64,000 bases of DNA from an uncultured Monoglobus sp. (lineage in GTDB: Bacteria; Bacillota; Clostridia; Monoglobales; Monoglobaceae): NCBI GenBank assembly GCA_947624305.1, contig CANQKC010000001.1, forward strand, positions 1-64,000. The letters run 5' to 3'. Of the stretch, positions 46,038 through 53,411 are shown in pieces (positions within the stretch are counted from its first letter, which is position 1; each line of letters starts with the position of its first letter). Under the pieces are notes generated by a model. That model saw only the letters and a list, made by a program, of their open reading frames with translations, did no database searches and had not been told where the DNA came from. The translations under genes were made by a program, and so were the position numbers.

Positions 46038-46464
46038 AATGGAATACAAATTACCATCTCCTGCTGAATGGCAGTATTTAAGAAGATTCACAGATTGGAA
46101 AATATTTTCGAAAGATGTATTCATGGTAGCAGCAAAAAAATCCATTTTTGGAGTTTGCGTCTATGATAATAAAAAAATTGTAGGTATGGGAAGAATCACA
46201 GGAGATGGAATTATAAGTTTTTATATTCAAGATATAATTGTTGTTGATACTTATAGACATAAGCATATAGGAACTTTGATCTTGAAGCATTTATTGACCT
46301 ATATAAAAAAACATGGAGAAAAGGATGCGACTATTGGTCTTTTTTCGCATATAGGAACAGAAACGTTTTATGAGAATTTTGGCTTTCTTGTACGAGAAAA
46401 AAATGGAAAAGGCTCGGGTATGTATTTGCCATATTCCAAATTGGAGGAATACTTGCATGAATAA
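46027..46464 (+). CDS. GNAT-family N-acetyltransferase
   Basis: A 145-aa acetyltransferase. ATG 46027 overlaps the end of the ATP-grasp gene, with AAGGAG ten bases before it. The acetyl-CoA-binding motif is VVDTYRHKHIGTLILKHLL, followed by the FYENFGFLVREK strand pair typical of the GNAT C-terminus. It probably acetylates an amine on the product or substrate of its neighbours. It overlaps the next gene by eight bases. Confidence 0.85.
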   Translation: MRYKMEYKLPSPAEWQYLRRFTDWKIFSKDVFMVAAKKSIFGVCVYDNKKIVGMGRITGDGIISFYIQDIIVVDTYRHKHIGTLILKHLLTYIKKHGEKDATIGLFSHIGTETFYENFGFLVREKNGKGSGMYLPYSKLEEYLHE

Positions 46465-46978
46465 ACCGATTTATATTATCTGCGGCAAATCCGGGGTTGG
46501 GAAAACAACTTTGATTAAAAACCTGTGTTTACGGAACAATTTGAAAACACTTACATCATATACAACAAGACCAAAAAGAACTTCTTCTGAAAATAGCCAT
46601 ATTTTCGTTTCAGATGATGAGTTTGACTGTATACAAAACAAATTTTTAGAATTTTCGTTTCTAAATTATAGGTATTGTATAACGCGTGATCAAATTTTGA
46701 ATGCGGATATACTTGGACTACCGCCAAATGCGTTCCATGATTTAGGTGAAAAGAAATCTCTTCTTTATCGGGAAATTAAGTTGATTTATGTTATGACATC
46801 GGAAAAAACTAGATATGAAAGAATGATTCATAGAAACGATTCTATAGAAAACATATCTATAAGAATGAGCGGAGAGATAGAATATTTTGACAATATTGAA
46901 AAACATGCGGACAAAAAGGTATATAACTATGATCTAGAAGAATGTTTAGAAGAAATTGAGAGGTATATGTATGAATAA
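46457..46978 (+). CDS. guanylate-kinase-like P-loop protein
   Basis: A 173-aa protein with GGAGGAAT ten bases before ATG 46457. The P-loop is CGKSGVGKTTLIK (residues 8-20). LTSYTTRPKR (~33-42) matches the GMP-binding signature of guanylate kinases, and RYERMIHRND sits where their lid lies. It is somewhat shorter than housekeeping Gmk. In an operon with ligase, acetyltransferase and methyltransferase it may phosphorylate a special substrate rather than GMP. It overlaps the methyltransferase gene by eight bases. Confidence 0.75.
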   Translation: MNKPIYIICGKSGVGKTTLIKNLCLRNNLKTLTSYTTRPKRTSSENSHIFVSDDEFDCIQNKFLEFSFLNYRYCITRDQILNADILGLPPNAFHDLGEKKSLLYREIKLIYVMTSEKTRYERMIHRNDSIENISIRMSGEIEYFDNIEKHADKKVYNYDLEECLEEIERYMYE

Positions 46979-47732
46979 TTATAGAATATCACCACAAAAT
47001 CGTTTTTCTGAAAGAGCGGAGTTCTATAAAGCGTCGAGGCCAAGCTATTCTGATGAAATACACGAGATTTTTGATTCTTTACATCTGAGTGATATGTCTA
47101 TTGTTGCAGATATTGGTGCAGGAACTGGTGTTTTCTCAAAAATGCTGTTGGAAAGAGGATATTATGTATATTCTATAGAACCAAATAAACATATGCTTAT
47201 CGAATTAAAAGAAGAATTAAAAAAATATTCTAAATCAATTGTAATTAACACTTGCGCGGAAGATACATCGCTTTCAGATAAAAGTGTGGATCTAATAACT
47301 GCAGCACAATCATTTCACTGGTTCACACCGTATAAATTTAAGAAAGAATGTAACCGTATTTTAAAGAAAGATGGGAAAATACTCATTACGTGGAACGTGA
47401 TTAACGAAAACACACCGATTATGCAAGATATTAAAAAATGCATGAAGTCTTTTAATAATGATTTTCATAGTTTTAATGGTGGCATTCAACTAGAGAAAAT
47501 CCATTATTGCATTCCAACTGCAAAAAGATTAACATATAACCATAATCTTTTTTATGATAAAAATAAATTTCGTAAAAGATGGCTTTCATCATCTTTTTCT
47601 CCACTTAAGAATAGCAACGAATATTATTCATTTATTCAGAAATTAGATGCAATATTTGATTATTATTCTCACAATAAAATGGTGATTGTTGAAAATCAAA
47701 CACTTGTATACATAGGAACCCTGTTTGATTAA
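46971..47732 (+). CDS. class I SAM-dependent methyltransferase
   Basis: A 253-aa methyltransferase of the type-11 kind. Motif I is VADIGAGTGVFSKMLLERGY (~43-62), the acidic end of strand 2 is YSIEPN, and motif IV is LITAAQSFHWF. The N-terminus (NRFSERAEFYKASRPSYSDE) is typical of small-molecule methyltransferases. Its stop codon overlaps the stop of the opposite-strand ATPase gene by four bases, so the two units inside the inverted-repeat segment abut tail-to-tail with no spacer and no terminator between them. Confidence 0.85.
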   Translation: MNNYRISPQNRFSERAEFYKASRPSYSDEIHEIFDSLHLSDMSIVADIGAGTGVFSKMLLERGYYVYSIEPNKHMLIELKEELKKYSKSIVINTCAEDTSLSDKSVDLITAAQSFHWFTPYKFKKECNRILKKDGKILITWNVINENTPIMQDIKKCMKSFNNDFHSFNGGIQLEKIHYCIPTAKRLTYNHNLFYDKNKFRKRWLSSSFSPLKNSNEYYSFIQKLDAIFDYYSHNKMVIVENQTLVYIGTLFD

Positions 47733-50188
47733 TTATCAGTATCCCAATTTGAAAGAGATGCGAGAACATATCCTATTCCAAAGAAGTCCCATGACTTTGA
47801 CTTAAATTTTGGTTTATAAGCATGAACACAATTCCACCATTCTTTTGGTTGTGTTTTTGTTTGACTATTAATAAGTTCATAAATAATATTATGGTGTTCT
47901 TGATAATAAACATGGTTGTTTAAATTAGGAATTATACTAGCAACATCGTCTAGATATTTAATAGCCTCTTTTTTATTTCCTAATAAATACAAATATATTG
48001 ATAAATTAGTGTAACTTCTAAACTTATAAAAACCCTCTATATCGTTTTCAACATTCTGTTCTTTTATTTCATCTAATAAAGTTTTATATGCTTTTTCTAT
48101 ATTATTGTTAAGAGCATAAAAAACACTTAAATTAGATGTGTAAGTTAATCGTTCTGCAATAATAGGTAAGTTTCTTATGATATTTTCTAAAGATTTTATA
48201 CATTCTGATATTTTCATTTTTTTGCATAAATATGCATTAATTATATAATTGTTGTATAAAATTTGTTGACGTGGAAAGGCAAAATTAAAAAAGTCCTTTT
48301 CTAACTTTAATGCTTTTTCCATGTATTCATATCCATCGGCAAACATACCATTCAATGTTAAAATTGATGAATAATTTACTAATGCAATATAATAGTGTTT
48401 AAGATAGTCCGGAACCAGAAATTCATCTTTCGGTCCAAAATAATCAACTGCTTTCTTCATAAAGACCATTGAAGTTTTACAGCCGTGCACAATATTATAT
48501 GTTCGGCGTACAATGTTCAAACGAATTCCCGCATTTTCATCATATTTATAGCGAGGACGTAAATTTTGCATCAAACGATACTCTGCTTCTGACGATTCTT
48601 TAATCATTCCTAAATGTGCATATACAGACATTAATCTATTCTGAATACGTTCATATATTTCAATTTCTCCATCAACAGCATCAATTACTTCAAAACTTTC
48701 TAAACACTCAAAAGATTTTAAACGCATTTCTTTATCGAGCGATTTTGTATAGCAAAAGGACTGCAATATGCGCTTTTCTGCTACTAATACTGCAGGATAA
48801 AACTCTTCAATTAAATCAAGTTCATTTAATGCTTCTTCATAGTTTTTTTTGCTATGAAAATCATACGCTTTTTCCATTAGCTCTAAATAGAATTTCAAAT
48901 CATCTGAAAAAATAGGCATTGCCTCATTTTTTGTTTCTGAAGAAACTTCTCCGTAGTTTCGGATTTGTCTCAAAAAATCCAATAAATAAAGAAGAGCTGC
49001 CTTATCCAATTCTCCAGCCTTTAATAAATATCTTGCTCTCCTCAAATACTCAGCTGGCTTAATCTGGGAAAGACATTGTTCAATTGTTAAATAATAGGAA
49101 TATTCATGATTGCTTTCCTTAATTCTTTCCGCAAATAACTCATGAACAATTTGATGCGCAAAGGTAGCAATATTTTTTTCGGATGTTTCCTGTATTAATT
49201 CCATTTCTGTTGCATGCGAAATGATTTCTTTAAACACATGCGAATTAATTCGAGTAACTTTTTCTAATTCATAATACGAAAAAGATATTCCAATAATAGA
49301 AGCATATTCAAGCACCTTAGAAATTAACTCCCCTGTAGCTCCAAACTCTTTTAAACGCCTTTCTAAAAGTTCGTTTAGATAATCTTTGCCATCTACATTT
49401 TGGAAATCTAATAAACTTTTTCCTTTTTCTAATTCTCGTAAAATTTCCGTCATAACTTTCATATGATTATTTATTAAATTAAACAAGATATGCAGCTGCG
49501 CATCAGAAGTATCATAAGTTTGCAAACGCTGTTCTATAAGCGCTTTAAATTCGTTATATTCTAAAACGGGAAATTCTAAGTGTTTAGCGTTGGTTTTTGA
49601 TATAATCTCATCTATATATTGCCTATGTACACAAGTTTGATTGGGAGTAATAGTAAAAAAGATTTTTATATTACTCTCTACTTTTTCAAATTCGATACGT
49701 TTGATAATTATATCTAAAAGTTGTATAGAGCGTTTATCCCACCAATGTAAATCATCAAAAAAAAGTACTGTTTTATGATTGTTAATCAAAAATTGAATTT
49801 TACTAAATATTTCTTGCTCAATCGGGTTTAGTACAAGTTCTTTTTTATTGTTGATGAGATTATTCGCAATATAGTTGGATATATTTGATATATGAGGAAT
49901 ATCTTTTGTTAGCTCAATAACACCATTCTTCAATAATTCCTCTTTGTTTGTGTATGCCAAAGAGTCAAGACCTGTTAAAAACGGATAATAGTCTTTATCG
50001 TCATGTAAATAATCGCCGGAAAAATATAAAAATAGATAATCTTGATGGTTAGATAAATACTTTTTTAATGTATAACTTTTTCCACAACCAGAATTTCCGG
50101 TAATATAAAATATTGAATTATCATAAAAAAAATAATCAATAAGATTATTCATCTTTTCTTCATGGGGATAATAATTTAAAGCTTTCAT
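47729..50188 (-). CDS. STAND-type ATPase with TPR-like C-terminus
   Basis: An 819-aa protein with AAAGGGAATG before its ATG (50188). Walker A is GNSGCGKSYT at residues 31-40 and Walker B is TVLFFDDLHWW at 140-150. The DDLHWWD form is that of AAA_16/STAND ATPases such as those in large LuxR-type regulators, but no C-terminal LuxR helix-turn-helix is present. From about residue 380 the chain is helical with TPR-like pairs (YEEALNELDLIEEFYPAVLV; IEKAYKTLLDEIKEQN). STAND proteins act as ligand-triggered switches, in regulation or in antiphage defence. It begins just inside the right 35-bp repeat. Its target is unknown. Confidence 0.8.
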   Translation of the reverse strand: MKALNYYPHEEKMNNLIDYFFYDNSIFYITGNSGCGKSYTLKKYLSNHQDYLFLYFSGDYLHDDKDYYPFLTGLDSLAYTNKEELLKNGVIELTKDIPHISNISNYIANNLINNKKELVLNPIEQEIFSKIQFLINNHKTVLFFDDLHWWDKRSIQLLDIIIKRIEFEKVESNIKIFFTITPNQTCVHRQYIDEIISKTNAKHLEFPVLEYNEFKALIEQRLQTYDTSDAQLHILFNLINNHMKVMTEILRELEKGKSLLDFQNVDGKDYLNELLERRLKEFGATGELISKVLEYASIIGISFSYYELEKVTRINSHVFKEIISHATEMELIQETSEKNIATFAHQIVHELFAERIKESNHEYSYYLTIEQCLSQIKPAEYLRRARYLLKAGELDKAALLYLLDFLRQIRNYGEVSSETKNEAMPIFSDDLKFYLELMEKAYDFHSKKNYEEALNELDLIEEFYPAVLVAEKRILQSFCYTKSLDKEMRLKSFECLESFEVIDAVDGEIEIYERIQNRLMSVYAHLGMIKESSEAEYRLMQNLRPRYKYDENAGIRLNIVRRTYNIVHGCKTSMVFMKKAVDYFGPKDEFLVPDYLKHYYIALVNYSSILTLNGMFADGYEYMEKALKLEKDFFNFAFPRQQILYNNYIINAYLCKKMKISECIKSLENIIRNLPIIAERLTYTSNLSVFYALNNNIEKAYKTLLDEIKEQNVENDIEGFYKFRSYTNLSIYLYLLGNKKEAIKYLDDVASIIPNLNNHVYYQEHHNIIYELINSQTKTQPKEWWNCVHAYKPKFKSKSWDFFGIGYVLASLSNWDTDN

Positions 50189-50206
50189 ATTAACATTCCC
50201 TTTGTG

Positions 50207-50241
50207 ATTTTATATACATAATTCTAAGTTATCCTTTATTT
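50207..50241 (-). repeat. 35-bp inverted repeat, right copy
   Basis: Exact reverse complement of 44874-44908. It lies 19 bases upstream of the STAND ATPase start. In relation to the two convergent units both copies have the same orientation, each as the leader of its unit, so inversion between them would keep both leaders intact. No target-site duplication is seen outside (GTCGAT left, CTTAAG right). Confidence 0.9.
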
Positions 50242-50266
50242 CTTAAGTGTAATCGTCAAAATATAC

Positions 50267-50294
50267 TTGCAATTATAATAATTTGTGGTATAAT
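50267..50294 (+). promoter_or_regulatory. promoter of the AAA_14-like ATPase gene
   Basis: TTGCAA (50267-50272), a 16-base spacer and TATAAT (50289-50294). It points away from the inverted-repeat segment. Confidence 0.65.
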
Positions 50295-50333
50295 AATTAT
50301 AATGACTCAATAAAATATAAAGAGGTGACAAAC

Positions 50334-51722
50334 ATGAATAAATTTATAGACAGAGACAGCGAAATGGAAATCCTGCAAAATGAATATGACAGGAACGGTT
50401 CTTCCCTTGTTATACTTTACGGTCGTAGGCGCGTGGGAAAAACTACATTGATTTCGGAATTTATAAAAGATAAATCGGCGCTGTTTTTCCTTGTAAGCGA
50501 GGAAAGCGAGGTGCAAAACAGAGCGGATTTCAAGAACAAAGCCGCTGAATTTATTGACAATGATTTGCTGCGCGGAGCTTCGGTGCAGGACTGGAATATT
50601 ATATTTAAGGCGATTATGAACACGCCGTTTGCAAAAAAACCTATTATAGTTATAGATGAGTTCCAATATCTCGGAAAGTCAAATCCGGCATTCCCGTCCG
50701 TTTTTCAGCGTATATGGGAAGAAACACTCAAGGATCGCTCCGTTATGGTGATTTTATGCGGCTCACTGATTTCTATGATGGAGTCACAGACGCTTGCCTA
50801 TAACAGCCCTTTATATGGTCGGCGTACCGCTCAAATCAGGCTTAAACAAATTCCGTTTCGGTATTATAAGCAATTCTTTCCTCAAAAAAGCGAAAGGCAA
50901 CTTATTGAGTTGTATTCCGTAACCGGAGGAGTTCCGAAATATATTGAGGCACTTGCGGAATGTGATGATATTTACACCGCAATAAAAAAAAGCGTTCTGA
51001 ACCCTATGAGCTATCTGTATGATGAGCCGCATTTCCTCTTACAGCAGGAGGTATCGGAAATAGGCAGCTATTTTTCCGTGATACGAGCCATAGCCGCCGG
51101 AAACAGTAAGTTGTCAGCCATAGCGTCGCTGCTCGAGGTTAAATCCACGAGCCTTACGAAATATCTGAAAACTCTTATTGACTTGGATATTCTTGAGCGG
51201 GAAGTCCCGGTGACGGAAGATAATCCCCAAAAAAGTAAGAAGGGCTTGTATAAAATAAAGGATAACTATATCAGATTTTGGTTTGCGTTTGTCTATCCAA
51301 ATATGAGTTTCATAGAAAGCGGTCATGCAGAAATTGCAGCGGGGAAAATACGCGATGGGCTCGTCAGTCGTCAAACCGCGTTCGTGTATGAGGATATATG
51401 TCGCGAGAGGATGTGGGAGCTAAATACCTCCGGCGCTTGGCCGTTCCTGTTCTCGAGAGTCGGACGATATTGGTCGGGAAACACTGAAATTGACATAGCC
51501 GCAATAGATCCGGATGACGCGAATATTATACTTGGAGAATGTAAATATTGGAACGAACCTGTAGGGTTAAATGTTCTGCGCGATTTGGAAGAGAAAACAA
51601 AAGATGTTGATTGGCACAGAAATACGAGGAAAGTTTGGTATGTTTTATTCAGTGTAAGCGGATTTACACCTGAATTGGAAGAACTGGCCGCAAAACGTGA
51701 GGACATTTTGCTGGTAAGTTAA
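50334..51722 (+). CDS. AAA ATPase with C-terminal DUF234-like nuclease fold
   Basis: A 462-aa protein starting at ATG 50334 with AGAGGTGA six bases upstream. Walker A is YGRRRVGKTTLISEF (~27-41), Walker B is KPIIVIDEFQYLGKS (~99-113), then CGSLISMMES. A winged helix follows around 260-310 (SLLEVKSTSLTKYLKTLIDL). The C-terminus ends in IDIAAID...LGECKYW, the Asp/Glu-x-Lys pattern of the DUF234 restriction-endonuclease-like fold. This family is widespread in anaerobes and archaea, and its role is unclear (defence or toxin-like roles are suggested). It has its own promoter, is more GC-rich than the adjoining segment, and is probably independent of it. Confidence 0.85.
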   Translation: MNKFIDRDSEMEILQNEYDRNGSSLVILYGRRRVGKTTLISEFIKDKSALFFLVSEESEVQNRADFKNKAAEFIDNDLLRGASVQDWNIIFKAIMNTPFAKKPIIVIDEFQYLGKSNPAFPSVFQRIWEETLKDRSVMVILCGSLISMMESQTLAYNSPLYGRRTAQIRLKQIPFRYYKQFFPQKSERQLIELYSVTGGVPKYIEALAECDDIYTAIKKSVLNPMSYLYDEPHFLLQQEVSEIGSYFSVIRAIAAGNSKLSAIASLLEVKSTSLTKYLKTLIDLDILEREVPVTEDNPQKSKKGLYKIKDNYIRFWFAFVYPNMSFIESGHAEIAAGKIRDGLVSRQTAFVYEDICRERMWELNTSGAWPFLFSRVGRYWSGNTEIDIAAIDPDDANIILGECKYWNEPVGLNVLRDLEEKTKDVDWHRNTRKVWYVLFSVSGFTPELEELAAKREDILLVS

Positions 51723-51853
51723 TATAAGCTAAAGTATATCCTGTTTATGACTCTCAATAATTATTTGCTGAAATTTTACAAGTCATTGTAGCAAAACAGT
51801 ACTAAAAAAACACGAGTGCGAGTTTATATACAGCATTATGTGTTTAAATAAAT

Positions 51854-51890
51854 AAAGACGCAGTCGATTGAAATAGGACTGCGTCTTTTA
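51854..51890. terminator. bidirectional terminator, 12-bp stem
   Basis: AAAGACGCAGTC (51854-51865) pairs exactly with GACTGCGTCTTT (51877-51888) around an 11-base loop, with A and T tracts outside. It serves the convergent genes on both sides. Confidence 0.85.
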
Positions 51891-51901
51891 TGATAGTATG
51901 A

Positions 51902-52450
51902 TTATTTTGCGTCATGCAATATTTTTCTTGCCGTGGCTAGGATTGCCGGATCAATCGGTGTGTTTTCCCAATAACATTGATCAACGAACATTTGTAAAGT
52001 TGAAAAATATTCGGGATATATAACGATATAGGCCTCAAGGACCGCTTCGGAATAATCTTTACCATTTTTAATTGCTGCAATCTGCTCGGAGAGCAGAGGT
52101 CTCAACATAGTTTCTGCCGTCTGATACACATTGGGACGCTGCATAATGTCAATTATTGTCCGTATAGAGTTTTGAGATATTGCCGAAAGCTCGGCGTAGC
52201 CGCAGCCGTTTGTTTCGCCTTTTGCCACCGCATGACGTATGAGAGTATTAGCTCGTCCGCTTGCGGGGCCGTAGCCCAAGCCGTTAAATACTTCGTCCAA
52301 TATGCCGCCAATAATTTTTTCTGTGGTTTGAATTGCCTGCTCGGATGCGTCAAGAGGTGCGGCTTCCCTCGGAATATCCGCAGCGATCGATGTTGTTGAA
52401 AGCATAACCGATAAAATGACCGTTAAACTCAGTGTAAATAATTTTTTCAT
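51902..52450 (-). CDS. secreted helical protein, unknown
   Basis: A 182-aa protein with a signal peptide (residues 1-23, KKLFTLSLTVILSVMLSTTS with AADIP following). The mature part is helical, with YGPASGRANTLIRHAVAKGE and MLRPLLSEQIAAIKNGKDYS. AAGGAGG lies six bases before the ATG. No family is recognised. It is divergently transcribed from the structured RNA at 52,589, and the two promoters lie within 100 bases. Confidence 0.7.
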   Translation of the reverse strand: MKKLFTLSLTVILSVMLSTTSIAADIPREAAPLDASEQAIQTTEKIIGGILDEVFNGLGYGPASGRANTLIRHAVAKGETNGCGYAELSAISQNSIRTIIDIMQRPNVYQTAETMLRPLLSEQIAAIKNGKDYSEAVLEAYIVIYPEYFSTLQMFVDQCYWENTPIDPAILATARKILHDAK

Positions 52451-52480
52451 AATGAAACCTCCTTAAATTTTGATATTAAT

Positions 52481-52509
52481 ATTATAACATGTGCTCAAAT
52501 TAAAGACAA
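52481..52509 (-). promoter_or_regulatory. promoter of the secreted-protein gene
   Basis: On the minus strand TTGTCT (52509-52504) and TATAAT (52486-52481) are 17 bases apart, with the transcript starting near 52,474. A TTTGAC/GTCAAA palindrome lies just upstream (52511-52523). Confidence 0.7.
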
Positions 52510-52544
52510 ATTTGACCGTCAAAAAATTTTTTAAAAAATTTTTA

Positions 52545-52582
52545 AATACTCCGAAAAAACTGCGGAGTATAGGATATATAAT
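52545..52582 (+). promoter_or_regulatory. promoter with ACTCCG/CGGAG palindrome (copy 2)
   Basis: The same 23 bases as at 43321-43343, again nine bases before TATAAT (52577-52582). The position where a -35 box would lie is AAAAAA in both copies, so the palindrome likely binds an activator or replaces the -35 contact. It would start the structured RNA near 52,589. Confidence 0.6.
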
Positions 52583-52588
52583 GATTTT

Positions 52589-53010
52589 CGGTTGATAAAA
52601 CCGATACAAAGAAAGCGCGGAGGATAATGCCGCTGCATAATAAAGAGCTGACAAATACGTTCCGGTACGGACGAGCCTGCGGATAAATGCGCCATGACCC
52701 GGTTTCGGTGAGCGAGAAACATATTATCCCGAATTAAGCCGCAGCTTAAACGGCGATGACTCTGTATCGGGGGATACTTCTATTCAGTCACAGCATGAGC
52801 GGATAGCAATTCAGGGCTCCCGCAAAGCCATGTGCTTTGTGGGAAAAGGAGCAATCGCTTTTAAAGCGAAGTGTTTGCTTTTAAAGCAAATGCGAGCCCG
52901 TAAAGCGAATTGCGACGCCGTCGCACGCAATGAGGATAGTCCGGGCGGATGCCGGGAAGGTGAAACTCCAATGAGCGGTCTTGCAAACCGCTGTTTGTCG
53001 GGCTTAAATA
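52589..53010 (+). ncRNA. candidate large structured noncoding RNA
   Basis: About 420 bases without a credible gene but packed with hairpins: CGGTT/AACCG at the 5' end (52589-52603), GCGG/CCGC (~52617-52633), GTTTC/GAAAC (~52702-52720), GTATC-GGGG-GATAC (~52764-52777) inside a GACT/AGTC stem, CCCGCAAAGC/GCTTTGTGGG (~52819-52843), CGCTTT/AAAGCG, TTTGCTTT/AAAGCAAA, TTGCG/CGCAA and AGCGGT/ACCGCT (~52974-52992). It has its own promoter. Short stretches recall RNase P (GAGGATAGTCCGGGC) and the cobalamin-riboswitch core, but the full signatures of either are missing. It may belong to the large ornate RNA classes known from gut Firmicutes; I cannot assign one. Confidence 0.55.
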
Positions 53011-53063
53011 AATATCAACAACAAAAATAGCATTGATCCTATGCTGATTTTGTTGTTGATATT
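53011..53063 (+). other. 23-bp stem hairpin after the structured RNA
   Basis: AATATCAACAACAAAAATAG and following bases pair almost completely with 53041-53063, around a 7-base loop. There is no T-run after it, so it may be a processing or stability element that defines the RNA's 3' end rather than a terminator. Confidence 0.65.
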
Positions 53064-53094
53064 GAAAATTCATAGGATAGGCAGGGATGTGTTA

Positions 53095-53274
53095 TTGAAC
53101 GAAAAAGTCCAAAGAATTTCCGAAACCGAGTTTGTTATAGAAAAAGAAAAATATGAGCCGATCATATTGATCTTTAACGAAGCCGATAACAAAGAAGTTG
53201 AAAACTCGATACTGGAAAATTTATTGATTTCTTATGAAAACCGTTTAGGTAAAGAAGTAGCGAGCAGCGTCTGA
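53095..53274 (+). CDS. 59-aa protein upstream of the serine recombinase
   Basis: The frame starts at TTG 53095 with CAGGGATG upstream; an earlier ATG at 53041 lies in the long hairpin and would add a hydrophobic stretch encoded by the stem. The product is small and acidic (SETEFVIEKEKYEPIILIFN; NSILENLLISYENRLGKEVA), a beta-beta-alpha-like pattern. Together with the RNA upstream and the terminator after it, it could be one transcript of about 700 bases. It may be a helper of the recombinase by position; family unknown. Confidence 0.55.
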   Translation: MNEKVQRISETEFVIEKEKYEPIILIFNEADNKEVENSILENLLISYENRLGKEVASSV

Positions 53275-53293
53275 TAACAGGCGCTGTTTTTTT
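53265..53293 (+). terminator. Rho-independent terminator
   Basis: CAGCGTCTG (53265-53273) and CAGGCGCTG (53278-53286) form a 9-bp stem with loop ATAA and a tail of seven T. The left arm overlaps the last codons of the 59-aa gene. Confidence 0.88.
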
Positions 53294-53411
53294 ATGCAGA
53301 GGCAAAATTGACATAAATATATTTGGTATAGTAGTATTTTAATATAAGATGTTTGAAAAGTTAATATGAATAATGACTTTGCATAATTAAATTATGTGGG
53401 GTGACAAAACC

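Noticed and set aside
44874-50241. Composite transposon with 35-bp terminal inverted repeats
   Set aside because: No target-site duplication outside the repeats, no transposase inside, and the recombinase gene lies outside; an invertible segment explains the layout better.
52930-52950. RNase P RNA
   Set aside because: GAGGATAGTCCGGGC resembles the conserved 5' P4 region, but it lies near the 3' end of the structured region and the matching ACAGAA-type 3' element is absent.
52930-53002. Cobalamin riboswitch
   Set aside because: GGGAAGGTGAAACTCC and a GCGGTC-like stretch resemble the core, but the B12 box and the remaining conserved parts are missing and no B12-related gene follows.
52830-53030. 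66-aa ORF in the structured RNA
   Set aside because: It crosses several perfect hairpins, lacks a ribosome-binding site and has low-complexity Lys/Cys content caused by the stems.
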